From Metridium senile (lineage: Eukaryota > Cnidaria > Anthozoa > Actiniaria > Metridiidae): a stretch of DNA of 64,000 nt. A program made the position numbers and the translations under genes. Numbering within the stretch: position 1 is the stretch's first letter; every line of letters begins with the position of its first letter. Location of the stretch: positions 19,937,177-20,001,176 of the forward strand of contig OX459097.1 of assembly GCA_949775045.1 (NCBI GenBank), in the 5' to 3' direction. The notes below the pieces were generated by a model. That model ran no database searches, had not been told where the DNA came from, and saw only the letters and a program-made list of their open reading frames with translations. This document shows positions 28,693 through 37,873 of the stretch, piece by piece.

Positions 28693-29829
28693 ATGGGTTC
28701 CAGTAATTCTAAGTCAAAATCAGAACAGAGTGCTGATGCGTTCCTTTCTCAGCAATTCTTTGGTTCGTGTAACATCACGTGTGATAACATTCAGTCTGGA
28801 ATAAACATCGACCTCATTAACAGCGTTGTGTCTGGAGATATTAATTTAACACAGAAATGTTCTGTAGATGCAAGCTGTATGGTATCGAGCGCTTCGGATG
28901 CTACATCTGATGTAATGTTTAAGGCTGCAAACTCTACCAACGCCAAAAATGCATCCAACGTTTTCTCAGGGGCAGCCTTGAACTTTGATTCGGCCGATTC
29001 GGAGAGTCGCCAAGACATCAAACAGACCATCCTTCAGTCTACGACTGAAAAATGTAAGATGGCCAGTTTAAATCAGATGACAAACGTTAACATCTTAGCT
29101 GCAAATTCCCGTATTGGTGGTAGTATAAATCTGTCACAAGATGGCAGCGTGCAAGGAAACTGTCAACTTGGAAATAACTTTAGCGCCGCCGCTACAGCAA
29201 CCGCTATGGCTACCAACAAAGCGACAAGTGGAAAAGATAAGAAGGGTCAAAAGAAAGGTGGTGGACTTGGGGGAATTTTGGGGTTTATCGTTGTAATGGT
29301 TATCGTTTTTATTATCGCTCGTATGTTTACAAGCGGCAGAGCCACAAGTGCCGCATCTCAGGCGCAACAAACAGCAGCTCTTGCTCGAGCACAAGCTGGG
29401 TGCCCTGGTGGGGGTAAGCCTATTATGAACCCAAAAACCGGATTACCTGTCATCGACCCAAAGACAATGCGTCCAATCTGTCCACCCCCGTCTTTTAAAC
29501 CTCCGCCACCAGCGGCTCCGCCTGTAATCAACATCGATGTCGATATGGGTCATCTATTACAGGATGTGATGAAACAACCTGGAGTTTTGACACAAAAAAC
29601 CCCTAAATTTACAACCCCACCAACAGGGTTAACTCCTAAATTTGCAACACCGAGGGTCAAAACTCCTAAATTTACAACCCCACCAACAGGGTTAACTCCT
29701 AAATTTGCAACACCGAGGGTCAAAACTCCTAAATTTACAACCCCACCAACAGGGTTAACTCCTAAATTTACAACCCCACCAACAGGGTTAACCCCTCCCG
29801 TGTTTATGGCACCGCCTACGTCCGTGTAA
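28693..29829 (+). CDS. L1-like myristoylated virion membrane protein
   Basis: 378 residues from the ATG at 28693; the upstream GTG in frame is not used as a start. The N terminus MGSSNSKSKS is a good N-myristoylation signal. The ectodomain (residues 20-180) has cysteines in the pattern of the L1/F9 family (CNITCDN, KCSVDASC, EKC, GNC), which form disulfides made by a viral thiol oxidase. A membrane helix lies at about 193-213 (GILGFIVVMVIVFIIARMF). The C terminus is proline-rich, with an 11-residue tandem repeat (TPKFTTPPTGL and TPKFATPRVK types). L1-like proteins are part of the entry machinery of poxviruses and relatives. Confidence 0.85.
   Translation: MGSSNSKSKSEQSADAFLSQQFFGSCNITCDNIQSGINIDLINSVVSGDINLTQKCSVDASCMVSSASDATSDVMFKAANSTNAKNASNVFSGAALNFDSADSESRQDIKQTILQSTTEKCKMASLNQMTNVNILAANSRIGGSINLSQDGSVQGNCQLGNNFSAAATATAMATNKATSGKDKKGQKKGGGLGGILGFIVVMVIVFIIARMFTSGRATSAASQAQQTAALARAQAGCPGGGKPIMNPKTGLPVIDPKTMRPICPPPSFKPPPPAAPPVINIDVDMGHLLQDVMKQPGVLTQKTPKFTTPPTGLTPKFATPRVKTPKFTTPPTGLTPKFATPRVKTPKFTTPPTGLTPKFTTPPTGLTPPVFMAPPTSV
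29601..29793 (+). repeat. 33-bp tandem repeat in the L1-like gene
   Basis: Six units of about 33 bp, of two alternating types, encode the proline/threonine-rich tail. Two 63-bp pairs are the same, so the tail has recently expanded. Confidence 0.8.
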
Positions 29830-29855
29830 ATGTACAGAGAATGATACGTGAAAAC

Positions 29856-29880
29856 AATATGTGGCGTATTGTCACATATT
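29856..29880. terminator. Hairpin after the L1-like gene
   Basis: An 8-bp perfect stem (AATATGTG and CACATATT) with a 9-nt loop, 27 nt past the stop codon. Confidence 0.45.
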
Positions 29881-29913
29881 TATCGTCAAAAAAATTACAT
29901 AATCCTTTTATAA

Positions 29914-30144
29914 ATGAGCTCTTGTGAAAAGCCTTATACCAGCTACGACAAGTGGATTGTAGCGCTAATGAGCGGGCTCCTTTTCAGCCTTGTCGCATCA
30001 CCTTTTTTCTTTATGATGACGAACGGTTTGACAGAGAGTTTGTGTCGAGTTTCTATCGCTTCAAAGGATGGTTACCCAAACACGTTGGGAATTGTTTTAC
30101 ACGCACTCTTTTTTATGGTAATTGTACGGTTAATGCTGCGTTAA
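29914..30144 (+). CDS. Small two-helix membrane protein
   Basis: 76 residues with two hydrophobic helices: about 14-34 (IVALMSGLLFSLVASPFFFM) and 56-75 (LGIVLHALFFMVIVRLML), joined by a short loop ending in GYPNTLG. The opening TSYDKW and the P-x-x-F turn look like a small membrane protein family I associate with large DNA viruses; I cannot give it a formal name. It probably sits in the virion or factory membrane. It lies directly after the L1-like gene in the same direction. Confidence 0.65.
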   Translation: MSSCEKPYTSYDKWIVALMSGLLFSLVASPFFFMMTNGLTESLCRVSIASKDGYPNTLGIVLHALFFMVIVRLMLR

Positions 30145-30210
30145 CCAAAGATTTACTTTTGCAGACTCGAAGGTCTCACTCACAAATTGCTTCTTCGGCG
30201 AGACTGGGCC

Positions 30211-30325
30211 GTGAGCGAATTGAACTGTCCTGGAAACTACTGTCAAGGGGTTATAAGTATGACGGCTTTACTACACGGTCGTGTAGTAAATTGAATTGTC
30301 CGGGAAACCACTGTCAAGAGATTGT
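30211..30325. repeat. Imperfect 70-nt direct repeat with a hairpin
   Basis: Two related stretches of about 35 nt (AATTGAACTGTCCTGG and AATTGAATTGTCCGGG cores) lie 70 nt apart in the gap between convergent genes. Between them is a perfect 10-bp hairpin (30267-30276 with 30281-30290, loop GGTC), probably the shared transcript end. Confidence 0.5.
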
Positions 30326-30327
30326 CT

Positions 30328-30966
30328 TCAAGTATGTTTGGTAACATGTGCTTCTTGGTACACATCTTCTCCGTGAGATTTCGGAATTGATTCTTCTTCT
30401 GCAGGTCTAGCAACATGTGCTTCTTGGTACACATCTTCTCCGTGAGATTTCGGAATTGATTCTTCTTCTGCAGGTCTAGCAACATGTGCTTCTTGGTACA
30501 CATCTTCTCCGTGAGATTTCGGAATTGATTCTTCTTCTGCAGGTCTAGCAACATGTGCTTCTTGGTACACATCTTCACCGTGAGATTCCTGAATTGGTTC
30601 TTCTTCTGCAGGTCTAGCAAGACGGATCAATTCAGAAACAAGTCCATCAACCGTATCAAAATGGCAGACGTCCTGATAACCAAGATTTTCATCGTAAATA
30701 AGTGTTTGATTCCTATTGAAGAGAGCTGTTTCGAACGTCGACGGTTCCCCTTCGCCGAGATTTCCCATGAGCAGCCATGGAACTGAGATGCTCAGAATTT
30801 CAGCTTGAGAAATGCGTGGAAACTCAACCCTGAAGGTATAAAATTCAGGTTTCTTGTCGGGAAACTGAATACCTACTCTCTTCAGGTCTTCGGAGTTCCT
30901 TAACGCGCTCCACAATTCTTGCGCCTTAATGATGCATTTATACATTGAAGGCATCGTGTTATCCAT
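30328..30966 (-). CDS. Hypothetical protein with 23-residue acidic repeats
   Basis: 212 residues. The first 115 residues form an unrecognised globular part (…PEFYTFRVEFPRISQAEIL…). The rest is four copies of a 23-residue unit with ARPAEEESIPKSHGED and VYQEAHV. The first copy differs (EEPIQES) and the others are nearly identical. The repeats are acidic and likely disordered. Confidence 0.7.
   Translation of the reverse strand: MDNTMPSMYKCIIKAQELWSALRNSEDLKRVGIQFPDKKPEFYTFRVEFPRISQAEILSISVPWLLMGNLGEGEPSTFETALFNRNQTLIYDENLGYQDVCHFDTVDGLVSELIRLARPAEEEPIQESHGEDVYQEAHVARPAEEESIPKSHGEDVYQEAHVARPAEEESIPKSHGEDVYQEAHVARPAEEESIPKSHGEDVYQEAHVTKHT
30340..30622 (-). repeat. 69-bp tandem repeat, four copies
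   Basis: Four in-frame copies of a 69-bp unit at the 3' end of the gene 30328-30966. The three distal copies are almost perfect, so the copy number is likely to vary between copies of this virus. Confidence 0.85.
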
Positions 30967-31129
30967 AATTTCTTAATTGTCTAACATCATGTTTCGCGAC
31001 TTTTTTATTCCATTTTTTTTAGAACAGGAAACGTATTCAAATATCTGTTTGGCACGTTCTAAAGAAAGACTATTGTCCCAACTGCTACCGGTGCGATGGT
31101 GGACACGCTTCTTCTCGCAAGTTTTCGAC

Positions 31130-31153
31130 TTTGTTACCCGCTTGGGTAACAAA
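31130..31153. terminator. Perfect 10-bp hairpin after the SR-tailed gene
   Basis: TTTGTTACCC and GGGTAACAAA with the loop GCTT, about 50 nt past the stop codon of 31204-31608. The rest of the gap from 30967 to 31203 shows no convincing gene. Confidence 0.5.
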
Positions 31154-31203
31154 AGATTGTTCGCACATGGAAACTTTTTTATTATCAATTCAAAGAATTT
31201 AAC

Positions 31204-31608
31204 TCATCGCTTTCTGGAAGAGGTAGTTTTCTTTTTTGGTGAAGGAGATCGCGATCGCGATCGCTTGGCAGAAGGAGATTGTGATCGCGCTCGCTTCCTT
31301 CTCACCCTACAACGCTCCTCGGCATCTTTTCCAATCTTCCTACAAGACTTTTTGACCACTCGTGGTTTTGCTACACCGCTTTCGATTTTCAAACCGAGTT
31401 CTTGCGCTGAAGCATAGGCTTTACTTTCAGTGATAAATATTGACATGTTGTCACTTTTATACTCGCTATCATGACCTGCAAATCGATAACGACCAGTACC
31501 TCCCGCTGTTTTTGGCGCGTAGCGGATAATTCTTTTGACAACCATTGGACGGTTGCTCTTCATCCGGAGGTTGTGGGCAGAAATTATTTCACCATTTACT
31601 TGCGACAT
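31204..31608 (-). CDS. Basic protein with an SR-like tail
   Basis: 134 residues. The N-terminal 75 residues form an unrecognised domain with GTGRYRFAGHDSEY. The C-terminal 45 residues are strongly basic, with Ser-Pro, Arg-Ser and Lys runs (RSQSPSAKRSRSRSPSPKKK). Such tails bind nucleic acid and are targets of SR-type kinases. It could be a virion DNA- or RNA-binding protein. Confidence 0.7.
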   Translation of the reverse strand: MSQVNGEIISAHNLRMKSNRPMVVKRIIRYAPKTAGGTGRYRFAGHDSEYKSDNMSIFITESKAYASAQELGLKIESGVAKPRVVKKSCRKIGKDAEERCRVRRKRARSQSPSAKRSRSRSPSPKKKTTSSRKR

Positions 31609-31710
31609 CTTACTTATTTATGATACGGACAAATCTTTTTTTTGTTTTTCGTGTAAAATGCGAGAATAACTCAAGTGTTAATATTCTCGTTAATTTAACG
31701 CGCGGGGAGT

Positions 31711-31735
31711 TTCCACACCTGATTCGGGTGTGGAA
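31711..31735. terminator. Hairpin after the capping enzyme gene
   Basis: A 9-bp perfect stem (TTCCACACC and GGTGTGGAA) with a 7-nt loop, about 25 nt past the stop codon of the capping enzyme gene. Confidence 0.5.
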
Positions 31736-31759
31736 TTTCGAATTAATTAAAGGTGATCT

Positions 31760-34700
31760 TTATCGACGTAAAACCTCTTTTACATGAAGTTGTTGATGTT
31801 TAGATAGTCGTTCTAAATCGTTGATTTTGGTCCACCTAACGAGGTCGCTCTTGTTTTTCGCGGCAAACTTGTTAGTACGGTTTACGTGGTTTCGGTCCGC
31901 CCTTCCAGACTTGACAAAACGTTTGTATTCTGAAACCGCGGCTGTCATCCTTTCTATCTGAGTATTTGCGAAATGCTGCTGAGACCTTAAAATTGACGAC
32001 AAAAATGCGTCGCTTAAACACGTCTTCGTAATCAATGGTTTTAAGTTCCACTTAACGAGTCGATCGTGTAATAGTTCTATTACTTCAGATGCAGCTTCGA
32101 CGCCGATGTACCCAAGACAGACGAGATATGTTTCTGAGTTACCGGGCTTTGAGAACATAGGTTTGCAAATTTCCACTTTGTCAAATACCCTGGTCAACAC
32201 CCCCATTAAACTTACCGTAAATGGTTCGAAGTATGTGTACTGCTTAGTGATCGAGGTCCCACCTCTCTTCAATACCAAAAGACCCGTCAACACTTGACCC
32301 ATATTTGCATGTGCTTGCAACTCTTCTTGTCTGTTGAAATCTGATGAAACGTCAAAACCAAGATCGCTGGTGTAGAGGTCGACTGTCTCGTTTAGTCTGT
32401 CTTTGAAAGATAGTTGATTTTCCCAAGATGTTACATCACCATTATTGCGTTCGTCCATCAGCCAATTTTCGGGATAATTCTTGTACAGATTGTACTTATC
32501 TTCCAAAAGACCTTTGGGACCTTTGGGTCTTTCATCGTCGGTAAGCATAGACGATGCAAACCACTGAAAGTTTTTAATGTTACATTTCGTGTGGACGAAA
32601 TGCCAAGCGGCGAGAATAAACGAACCGGGAAATGCGGCGTTGTCAAAGTAGACAAAATTATCGGCACTCGATGGGAAAACTTTGTACTGGACAAATAATT
32701 CGTACGCTTTTAACCACGCGTTGCTCACATTGGGTGTGTTATACCCGTCGTGAACCTGTTGGCGGAACATATTCGAATGTTCAAATTGGCGAATGATCAT
32801 TCTAAATTTCTTCTCGTTTTGAGCGGCCGGTTTATCGTATAATCCTTTAGTTTTTGCAAGGCGTTTCTTCAAACTTCCAAACTCTTTTATTTGAAAGTTT
32901 GTCGCATTTGTGCAATTGTTTTGTGTTTTCGCAGCGTCGTCTAAAGCCGAAATTACAAAAGTTGTGGCAGTACTTTCACCATGTTCGACGTCGCGTTGCG
33001 GGGTTGCACATAGTTTGTCGTACATCTGTTTAATCATCGAGTCTTTTTGTTGAAACACGTAATCAACATTACCGTTAGCATTTTTGCGACCGGCGAGGTA
33101 AAACTTTAAGTCGTCTTCTGTCGCAACGACGACAGCGTTGGCGTGATTAAGAATCTTTTCACAATGTACTTTGTTTGAAGAATATTTTGAGAGAGATAAA
33201 GTTTTGTTTTGTTGCTGTAGGTCAATGACGTAGATTGATACGTCGAATTCATCGGTCAACAACTCGAGTAAACTCACCTCTGAAACGGGAAAATTCGGAT
33301 CCACCAATCTAAGTTTAAACTTCGTAAAAGCGAATTCTAGCGCGCTGGCTTCGGAATTTACTTCCGTGCGAACTTGATAGATCAAACGCTTTGCAAGTTC
33401 ACCGTTGTGCAATTCTTGGAACTTCGATTTGGTCAATTTACGAGCAATGCCTTTGCGGATCGTTAAGACATACTCATCTTGATCTCTGGAGGTCATTTCG
33501 CGATAATTATCATCAAGAGCTTGGAGTATTGCGTGAATAAATCCACCATTTTCAGTACGTGTTCCGAGTAACACCATATTCTCACCGATGTCGTTGCGAA
33601 AGATTTTAATATCACCGGGGTGAGAGGGTACTTTGTAGATAATTTGACGAGCATTTCGTCTAAAACAAAACATTCGGTTAAGAGAACTGAAAGTATAACC
33701 ATCTCGGGGAAGAAACTTTTGATCCGGACCGTCAATAAAGAACCACGTCGCCTCTTCGAACCCCATCATATTTAACCGTTTGCGTAAAATGTCGTAGTTG
33801 ATGAGCCATTCGATCTGGTTCTTAACCATGCTTGCCTCGTCTTGAATAGATATTTCGATCTCGTTGCCATCAGGTCTTGTCATATCAAACTTTGACATTT
33901 GATCGATGGAAAAGGCATCACAACTGTACGTCACAGCTTCGTCTGCGTGAAGAGGAACGTAATCTTCATCTTGACGAAGATTCGCTTCGTTTCTCATATG
34001 TTCTACCTCTGTGAGCATCGACGCGCGTGTCGTCTTATTTTCGATTTTCTCCGCCTTTTTCTCCAGCTCATCTGCTTGTCGAAACAAATCCTCAGCAGTG
34101 TAAGTCTGCCAAGTACGTTCTTTGGTTAACAACTCGTTCACACGGCCACCATCCATAACACCACCGATAAAGTACCCTCCTTCTTTGATGAGATCAAGTG
34201 TCTTGAACAAAGCGTTCCACATCTTCGCATCTTTACCAAAAAATGTTAAACTAAAGAAGCTTACGATAGCGTCAATTTTATCGTCGTTGATACGTCGTTG
34301 AATTGCAGCTGTGTCTTGTGCACCAAAATTCAAGAGTTCAACATCGGGCATGTTTGTACCGTATTCGATTTGAGCTGACGATAACCGGCGAACCAATTCA
34401 GCAGCGTTCTCTTTATCCGGCTCGATGGCGTAAATACGCTCGAGACCGAGTTTACTCCACTTGTTGATGTCACCCCCGCGTCCAGAACCGATATCTATAA
34501 TAGTATTTCCTCGTTGAAGAAATCTTCGAAGTAGATCCCCCTTTACCTTGTTGTGAAGTTTACGCATAACAACCAAATCTTTACCGACGAGCGTCGTTAA
34601 ATGGACGGGGTGGTGAATGTCATACCACACATCTTGTGCAGTGGGGACGAGGTTATTTGGATGGGTACGATCGTCGCGAATTCTAATCGGAAGAAACATC

Positions 34701-36622
34701 TTCCTGTCAAAATCCCATGCGCATTCAACAATTGCGTTCGCCCATTGCCCTGCGTTGAGTTCTGATGGTGTAAGGATAACATCACCACCGTACAGAACCG
34801 GGTATTTTGGCCGAAACAGCTGTATATCGGGGCCTGCTTTGACCCCGAGAAGAAACGCGTTAGCGACGTTTTCAGCTGTAATGCGCGGTAAAAGCTCATC
34901 GTCAACATCTTCTTGTTCTGCGGGAAAGAACTTGAAATCTAGCGTAAGTTGAGACGGTGGTTTCCATTTGAGAGTATCGTTGTTGCGATACCAATGTGCA
35001 GGTTGAACGATAATACCGTCAACAGAATCGGCGTCGGTTTCCAAGTACTCCTCGTAGCTCCTCGCGGCGTCGCTCAACCGTTGGTAGATGTCCCCCTCTG
35101 TAAAAAACTTTTTGACAGCGATGTTTCCCACAAACGGTTCGATATACTCAACAGTTTTGTTAACCATCTCCAAACGCTCCACGAGTTTTTCTTGTCTAAC
35201 GTCGCGGCCCTTAAAAAACAACACGTCAAAGGCGTGGAAGGTGTATGTCTCACTTCCTTCCACGGCGACAAGTTCTCCGTCGAGATACGTACCGTCAAAA
35301 CGAGAGGACTCCTCCGCGAGAACACCGAACCGCACCATCGTGTATGGCGGCATAATCAAATAACACGCATTGGTAGCACACAACAGGAAAAAGCGACGCC
35401 CGTTAAGTTTAACCGTGGGTAACGCCTTTTTGATGTTGAAGGTAGAATTGCCACGTTTATCTTGTCCAGGTTGTAGATCTCGAAGTTTAATGTTTCGTGG
35501 TTTGTTCCAATAAGTTTTGCCGAAGAACTGGTACAAACCGGTCTCAGGGTATTTACTTCCACCCGCGCGAATATCCCCTTCAAAGAGAGTGTTGTGTAAT
35601 TTGACGCAATACGCACGTTCTGACATGTTGAAGAAGAGGTCAGAATTTGAGAGAGAACGTCCGTTGTAAATACTCGCACGGTAGACAAAATCGACGAGTT
35701 TCAAGAAGTTAGAAACAACACCGGTTTGTGTCTGTTTTGTGCGGTTGTTACGTTCAATTTCAACTTCGTATTTGACTCGAGGTACACCGGGTTTCTCTTC
35801 GAGAACGTTATTTGCGTTTTTATGCCACTCGATCTCTTCTTCCTGAACTATAGTAAGATCGATCATAAACCCCACAAAAGGAGATTTATGATCGACCGTG
35901 AAAAAAGTTTGACGTTTACGTTTACGCCGTAAAGTCGGAAACCACTCACTCGGTTCATCTGCAGATGTTTCGGTCGAACGTGTAACACGAACGCCAAATT
36001 CCGGAAGCACGATTCCTGACTTTGTATACCTAATCTTTCGTTCGAAGTCGATTATATCCGGGTTGTCGACGTCAAATCGACGACGAATATTGTCACCATC
36101 GACTTTCATAGTTTCAATTACATCTTCGAGATTGTGTGATTGAAACGCGGGAGATTCGCAACTGTTCAAAAAGGACGTAAGGTTGGTAAAGTCTGTGTGG
36201 CTACGTAGACCGGGCCGAAAAGCATTGCCTTCGAATAGGCCAAATGATGCTTCAACTTCGATATTACCAGGAATCCGCCCCGCACGTGTGGCAAACATCT
36301 CGGCCAAACTCTGTGTGATGTATTCGAGGTCACGTGGAGATTTTTTTAGTGATTCAAAAAGAGGAATCTTCTCCGATAATGGCATTGGTTTTTCAAGACG
36401 CGGTTGAACAGAAGTTTTCGGACAAGCCACACGAACTTTTGGCTCTTGAAAATGCACTTCGCGTTTAACCGATACATCGGTCAAACGAACATTCATCTTG
36501 TTCATAATAGCCTGAAGAAGTTTGTCCTCTGTGTTATCAAGGGCATCTAAATGTTTTTTGGGTTGTTTATCCATATCATCATAAATACCCTTTAGGACAT
36601 CATTACTTCTTGTAGACGACAT
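31760..36622 (-). CDS. Multi-domain mRNA capping enzyme with a fused cap 2'-O-methyltransferase-like domain
   Basis: 1620 residues, the largest gene here. Domains in order: (1) RNA triphosphatase of the tunnel type, with EVEASFG near residue 122 and YEVEIERN near 290. (2) Guanylyltransferase, with the nucleotidyl-lysine motif as VKLNG near 406 (the usual KxDG has Asn for Asp), then YLDGELVAVEG, VDGIIVQP and LKWKPP to about 560. (3) Guanine-N7 methyltransferase, with the AdoMet loop DIGSGRGGD near 709. (4) A region of about 1020-1200 that is weakly OTU-like but lacks the catalytic Cys. (5) An FtsJ-like domain with a K-D-K-E set: AWLKAYE near 1304, TSDLGFD near 1420, LLVLKRGG near 1449, SETYLV near 1500. 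The first three steps cap viral mRNA in the cytoplasm; the last would methylate the first nucleotide. Confidence 0.88.
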   Translation of the reverse strand: MSSTRSNDVLKGIYDDMDKQPKKHLDALDNTEDKLLQAIMNKMNVRLTDVSVKREVHFQEPKVRVACPKTSVQPRLEKPMPLSEKIPLFESLKKSPRDLEYITQSLAEMFATRAGRIPGNIEVEASFGLFEGNAFRPGLRSHTDFTNLTSFLNSCESPAFQSHNLEDVIETMKVDGDNIRRRFDVDNPDIIDFERKIRYTKSGIVLPEFGVRVTRSTETSADEPSEWFPTLRRKRKRQTFFTVDHKSPFVGFMIDLTIVQEEEIEWHKNANNVLEEKPGVPRVKYEVEIERNNRTKQTQTGVVSNFLKLVDFVYRASIYNGRSLSNSDLFFNMSERAYCVKLHNTLFEGDIRAGGSKYPETGLYQFFGKTYWNKPRNIKLRDLQPGQDKRGNSTFNIKKALPTVKLNGRRFFLLCATNACYLIMPPYTMVRFGVLAEESSRFDGTYLDGELVAVEGSETYTFHAFDVLFFKGRDVRQEKLVERLEMVNKTVEYIEPFVGNIAVKKFFTEGDIYQRLSDAARSYEEYLETDADSVDGIIVQPAHWYRNNDTLKWKPPSQLTLDFKFFPAEQEDVDDELLPRITAENVANAFLLGVKAGPDIQLFRPKYPVLYGGDVILTPSELNAGQWANAIVECAWDFDRKMFLPIRIRDDRTHPNNLVPTAQDVWYDIHHPVHLTTLVGKDLVVMRKLHNKVKGDLLRRFLQRGNTIIDIGSGRGGDINKWSKLGLERIYAIEPDKENAAELVRRLSSAQIEYGTNMPDVELLNFGAQDTAAIQRRINDDKIDAIVSFFSLTFFGKDAKMWNALFKTLDLIKEGGYFIGGVMDGGRVNELLTKERTWQTYTAEDLFRQADELEKKAEKIENKTTRASMLTEVEHMRNEANLRQDEDYVPLHADEAVTYSCDAFSIDQMSKFDMTRPDGNEIEISIQDEASMVKNQIEWLINYDILRKRLNMMGFEEATWFFIDGPDQKFLPRDGYTFSSLNRMFCFRRNARQIIYKVPSHPGDIKIFRNDIGENMVLLGTRTENGGFIHAILQALDDNYREMTSRDQDEYVLTIRKGIARKLTKSKFQELHNGELAKRLIYQVRTEVNSEASALEFAFTKFKLRLVDPNFPVSEVSLLELLTDEFDVSIYVIDLQQQNKTLSLSKYSSNKVHCEKILNHANAVVVATEDDLKFYLAGRKNANGNVDYVFQQKDSMIKQMYDKLCATPQRDVEHGESTATTFVISALDDAAKTQNNCTNATNFQIKEFGSLKKRLAKTKGLYDKPAAQNEKKFRMIIRQFEHSNMFRQQVHDGYNTPNVSNAWLKAYELFVQYKVFPSSADNFVYFDNAAFPGSFILAAWHFVHTKCNIKNFQWFASSMLTDDERPKGPKGLLEDKYNLYKNYPENWLMDERNNGDVTSWENQLSFKDRLNETVDLYTSDLGFDVSSDFNRQEELQAHANMGQVLTGLLVLKRGGTSITKQYTYFEPFTVSLMGVLTRVFDKVEICKPMFSKPGNSETYLVCLGYIGVEAASEVIELLHDRLVKWNLKPLITKTCLSDAFLSSILRSQQHFANTQIERMTAAVSEYKRFVKSGRADRNHVNRTNKFAAKNKSDLVRWTKINDLERLSKHQQLHVKEVLRR

Positions 36623-36672
36623 ACTTGATAATGCTTAATAAAAGTGCGGTAGTATTTATCACATTTTATGCG

Positions 36673-36827
36673 TAACCACAAGTTACAATCGTAACTTATG
36701 GTTAAATTTAACCACGGAATTTTTAAAATTCTCAAATTCTCAAATTTGAGAATTTGAATCTCGAAATGAAAAAAGGTGTGGGTACCTCACAAAATTGACC
36801 TAATTTAACGAGAACTTTCGTTAAATT
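36673..36827. terminator. Cluster of three palindromes between the NET-like and capping genes
   Basis: Three hairpins fill the gap from 36623 to 36880. First, a 14-bp stem with one mismatch (36673-36686 with 36691-36704). Second, a perfect 24-nt palindrome (36733-36756, CAAATTCTCAAA and its complement). Third, a 10-bp stem (36802-36811 with 36818-36827, AATTTAACGA type) about 55 nt past the stop of the NET-like gene. The third belongs to the dispersed family also at 27,207 and 40,981. Confidence 0.5.
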
Positions 36828-36880
36828 TTCGTTAGATGTAATCATCTCCATGGATTTTTACAACTAAATTGTTTGATAAA

Positions 36881-37189
36881 TTAGTTACCCTCACAAACTT
36901 TAAGAAATCTTAACAAGATCCATCTTAAATCTACGGGGAGATCGTCTAGATTAAAGACAGGTCCGTCTTTTGCGTCGGTGCCAGAGTATGGAAGACTCGC
37001 ATCAACACCATAACTATCTACGATATGAGCGTGCTCTAAAATTAAACGTAAAAATACATTCTTTTCATGTTGTGTAAGTTTTTCAACACCACTTTTGAGT
37101 TGCGTTTTTTCTATCTCGGATAAGTCTTTTACAGGTATGTTGTATGTAAAGGTTTGGTACAACGAATACTTTTTAGCTTTAGTCTCCAT
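36881..37189 (-). CDS. NET-domain-like small protein
   Basis: 102 residues. The arrangement LSEIEKTQLKSGVEKL, then VFLRLILEHA, then FNLDDLPVDLRWILLRFLK matches the pattern of the NET domain (the extra-terminal domain of BET proteins): a first helix after an acidic Glu-Lys pair, a middle helix, and the acidic strand before a final leucine-rich helix. NET domains bind short basic peptides in chromatin regulators. A viral copy might recruit or mimic host chromatin factors. The call rests on pattern only. Confidence 0.5.
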   Translation of the reverse strand: METKAKKYSLYQTFTYNIPVKDLSEIEKTQLKSGVEKLTQHEKNVFLRLILEHAHIVDSYGVDASLPYSGTDAKDGPVFNLDDLPVDLRWILLRFLKVCEGN

Positions 37190-37207
37190 CCAATTATCGG
37201 GGAGTGG

Positions 37208-37257
37208 GCTAAAGAATTAAATGGGTGGTTTTATTAACATCCATTTAATTCTTTAGC
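37208..37257. terminator. 17-bp hairpin over the stop codon of the thioredoxin-like gene
   Basis: GCTAAAGAATTAAATGG (37208-37224) pairs perfectly with 37241-37257 across a 16-nt loop. The stop codon (37253-37255) is inside one arm. Confidence 0.6.
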
Positions 37258-37873
37258 TCATATCTCTTTTTTCGGTTTCCCATGGTATATTATGTGGTAC
37301 GATTTGATTGGGCATCATCAAACAATTGGGGTTGTCTGAATCACATTGTTGCTGCATACTGGGATGCGCATATCCACCAAGTCCTTGTGCCATTCTAATA
37401 GCCTGTTTTGGGGGTTGAATCTCAGGCATAAAGCCCCGGGGAGCTTGCTGAGGACCTCCGTATATATTTTGTTGAACAAACGAGTGTTGTTGTTGTTGAA
37501 GGTTTTGTTGTGAACTTTGAAGCGCGTCGGATATAAAATTTCTTATCGCTGGAAAAGTCTTCTGCGCTCCTGTAAATCTCGCGTGTGGGCGTCCTTGAAT
37601 ATACAAAATTAGATGAGGCACCTTTTGAATTGGCGTTGTAGTCGATCGAGACATTTGACCAACATCTCGATTGATAGCCAAGTCCAAAACGGCAAAAACT
37701 ACTCGTGTCTCTTCCCGAGCCAATTGGTGAAAGACGGGTTCAAACGCTGCACACCCCGGACAATCTTGCAATTTAAACAAAACAAGGACGTTACCGGAGT
37801 AGTTTATACTCAAAGACTGAGTTTGTTGACCTGCGACGTGAAAGTTTTGTGTGGTTAGCTGATGTACAGACAT
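37253..37873 (-). CDS. Thioredoxin-like protein
   Basis: 206 residues. Residues 25-120 form a thioredoxin fold: strand VLVLFKL, active site CPGC near 38-41, and the cis-proline loop KVPHLILY near 85. The CPGC motif keeps both redox cysteines. The C-terminal half is rich in Gln and Pro and is probably disordered. Large DNA viruses that assemble in the cytoplasm use thioredoxin-like proteins with an Erv1-type oxidase to form virion disulfides; the oxidase here is broken (40546-40879). Confidence 0.8.
   Translation of the reverse strand: MSVHQLTTQNFHVAGQQTQSLSINYSGNVLVLFKLQDCPGCAAFEPVFHQLAREETRVVFAVLDLAINRDVGQMSRSTTTPIQKVPHLILYIQGRPHARFTGAQKTFPAIRNFISDALQSSQQNLQQQQHSFVQQNIYGGPQQAPRGFMPEIQPPKQAIRMAQGLGGYAHPSMQQQCDSDNPNCLMMPNQIVPHNIPWETEKRDMS

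Noticed and set aside
29952..30344. 130-codon plus-strand frame overlapping the small membrane protein
   Set aside because: It overlaps the two-helix gene in another frame, has biased composition and runs through the terminator-like repeat.
31250..31290. GATCGC repeats near 31,250 as an origin or protein-binding array
   Set aside because: They are codon repeats of the Arg-Ser tail of the SR-type gene.
30977..31417. 146-codon plus-strand frame (and the 71-codon minus frame at 30973-31188)
   Set aside because: The plus frame is antisense to the SR-tailed gene and crosses its hairpin; the minus frame also includes the hairpin and has no family look.
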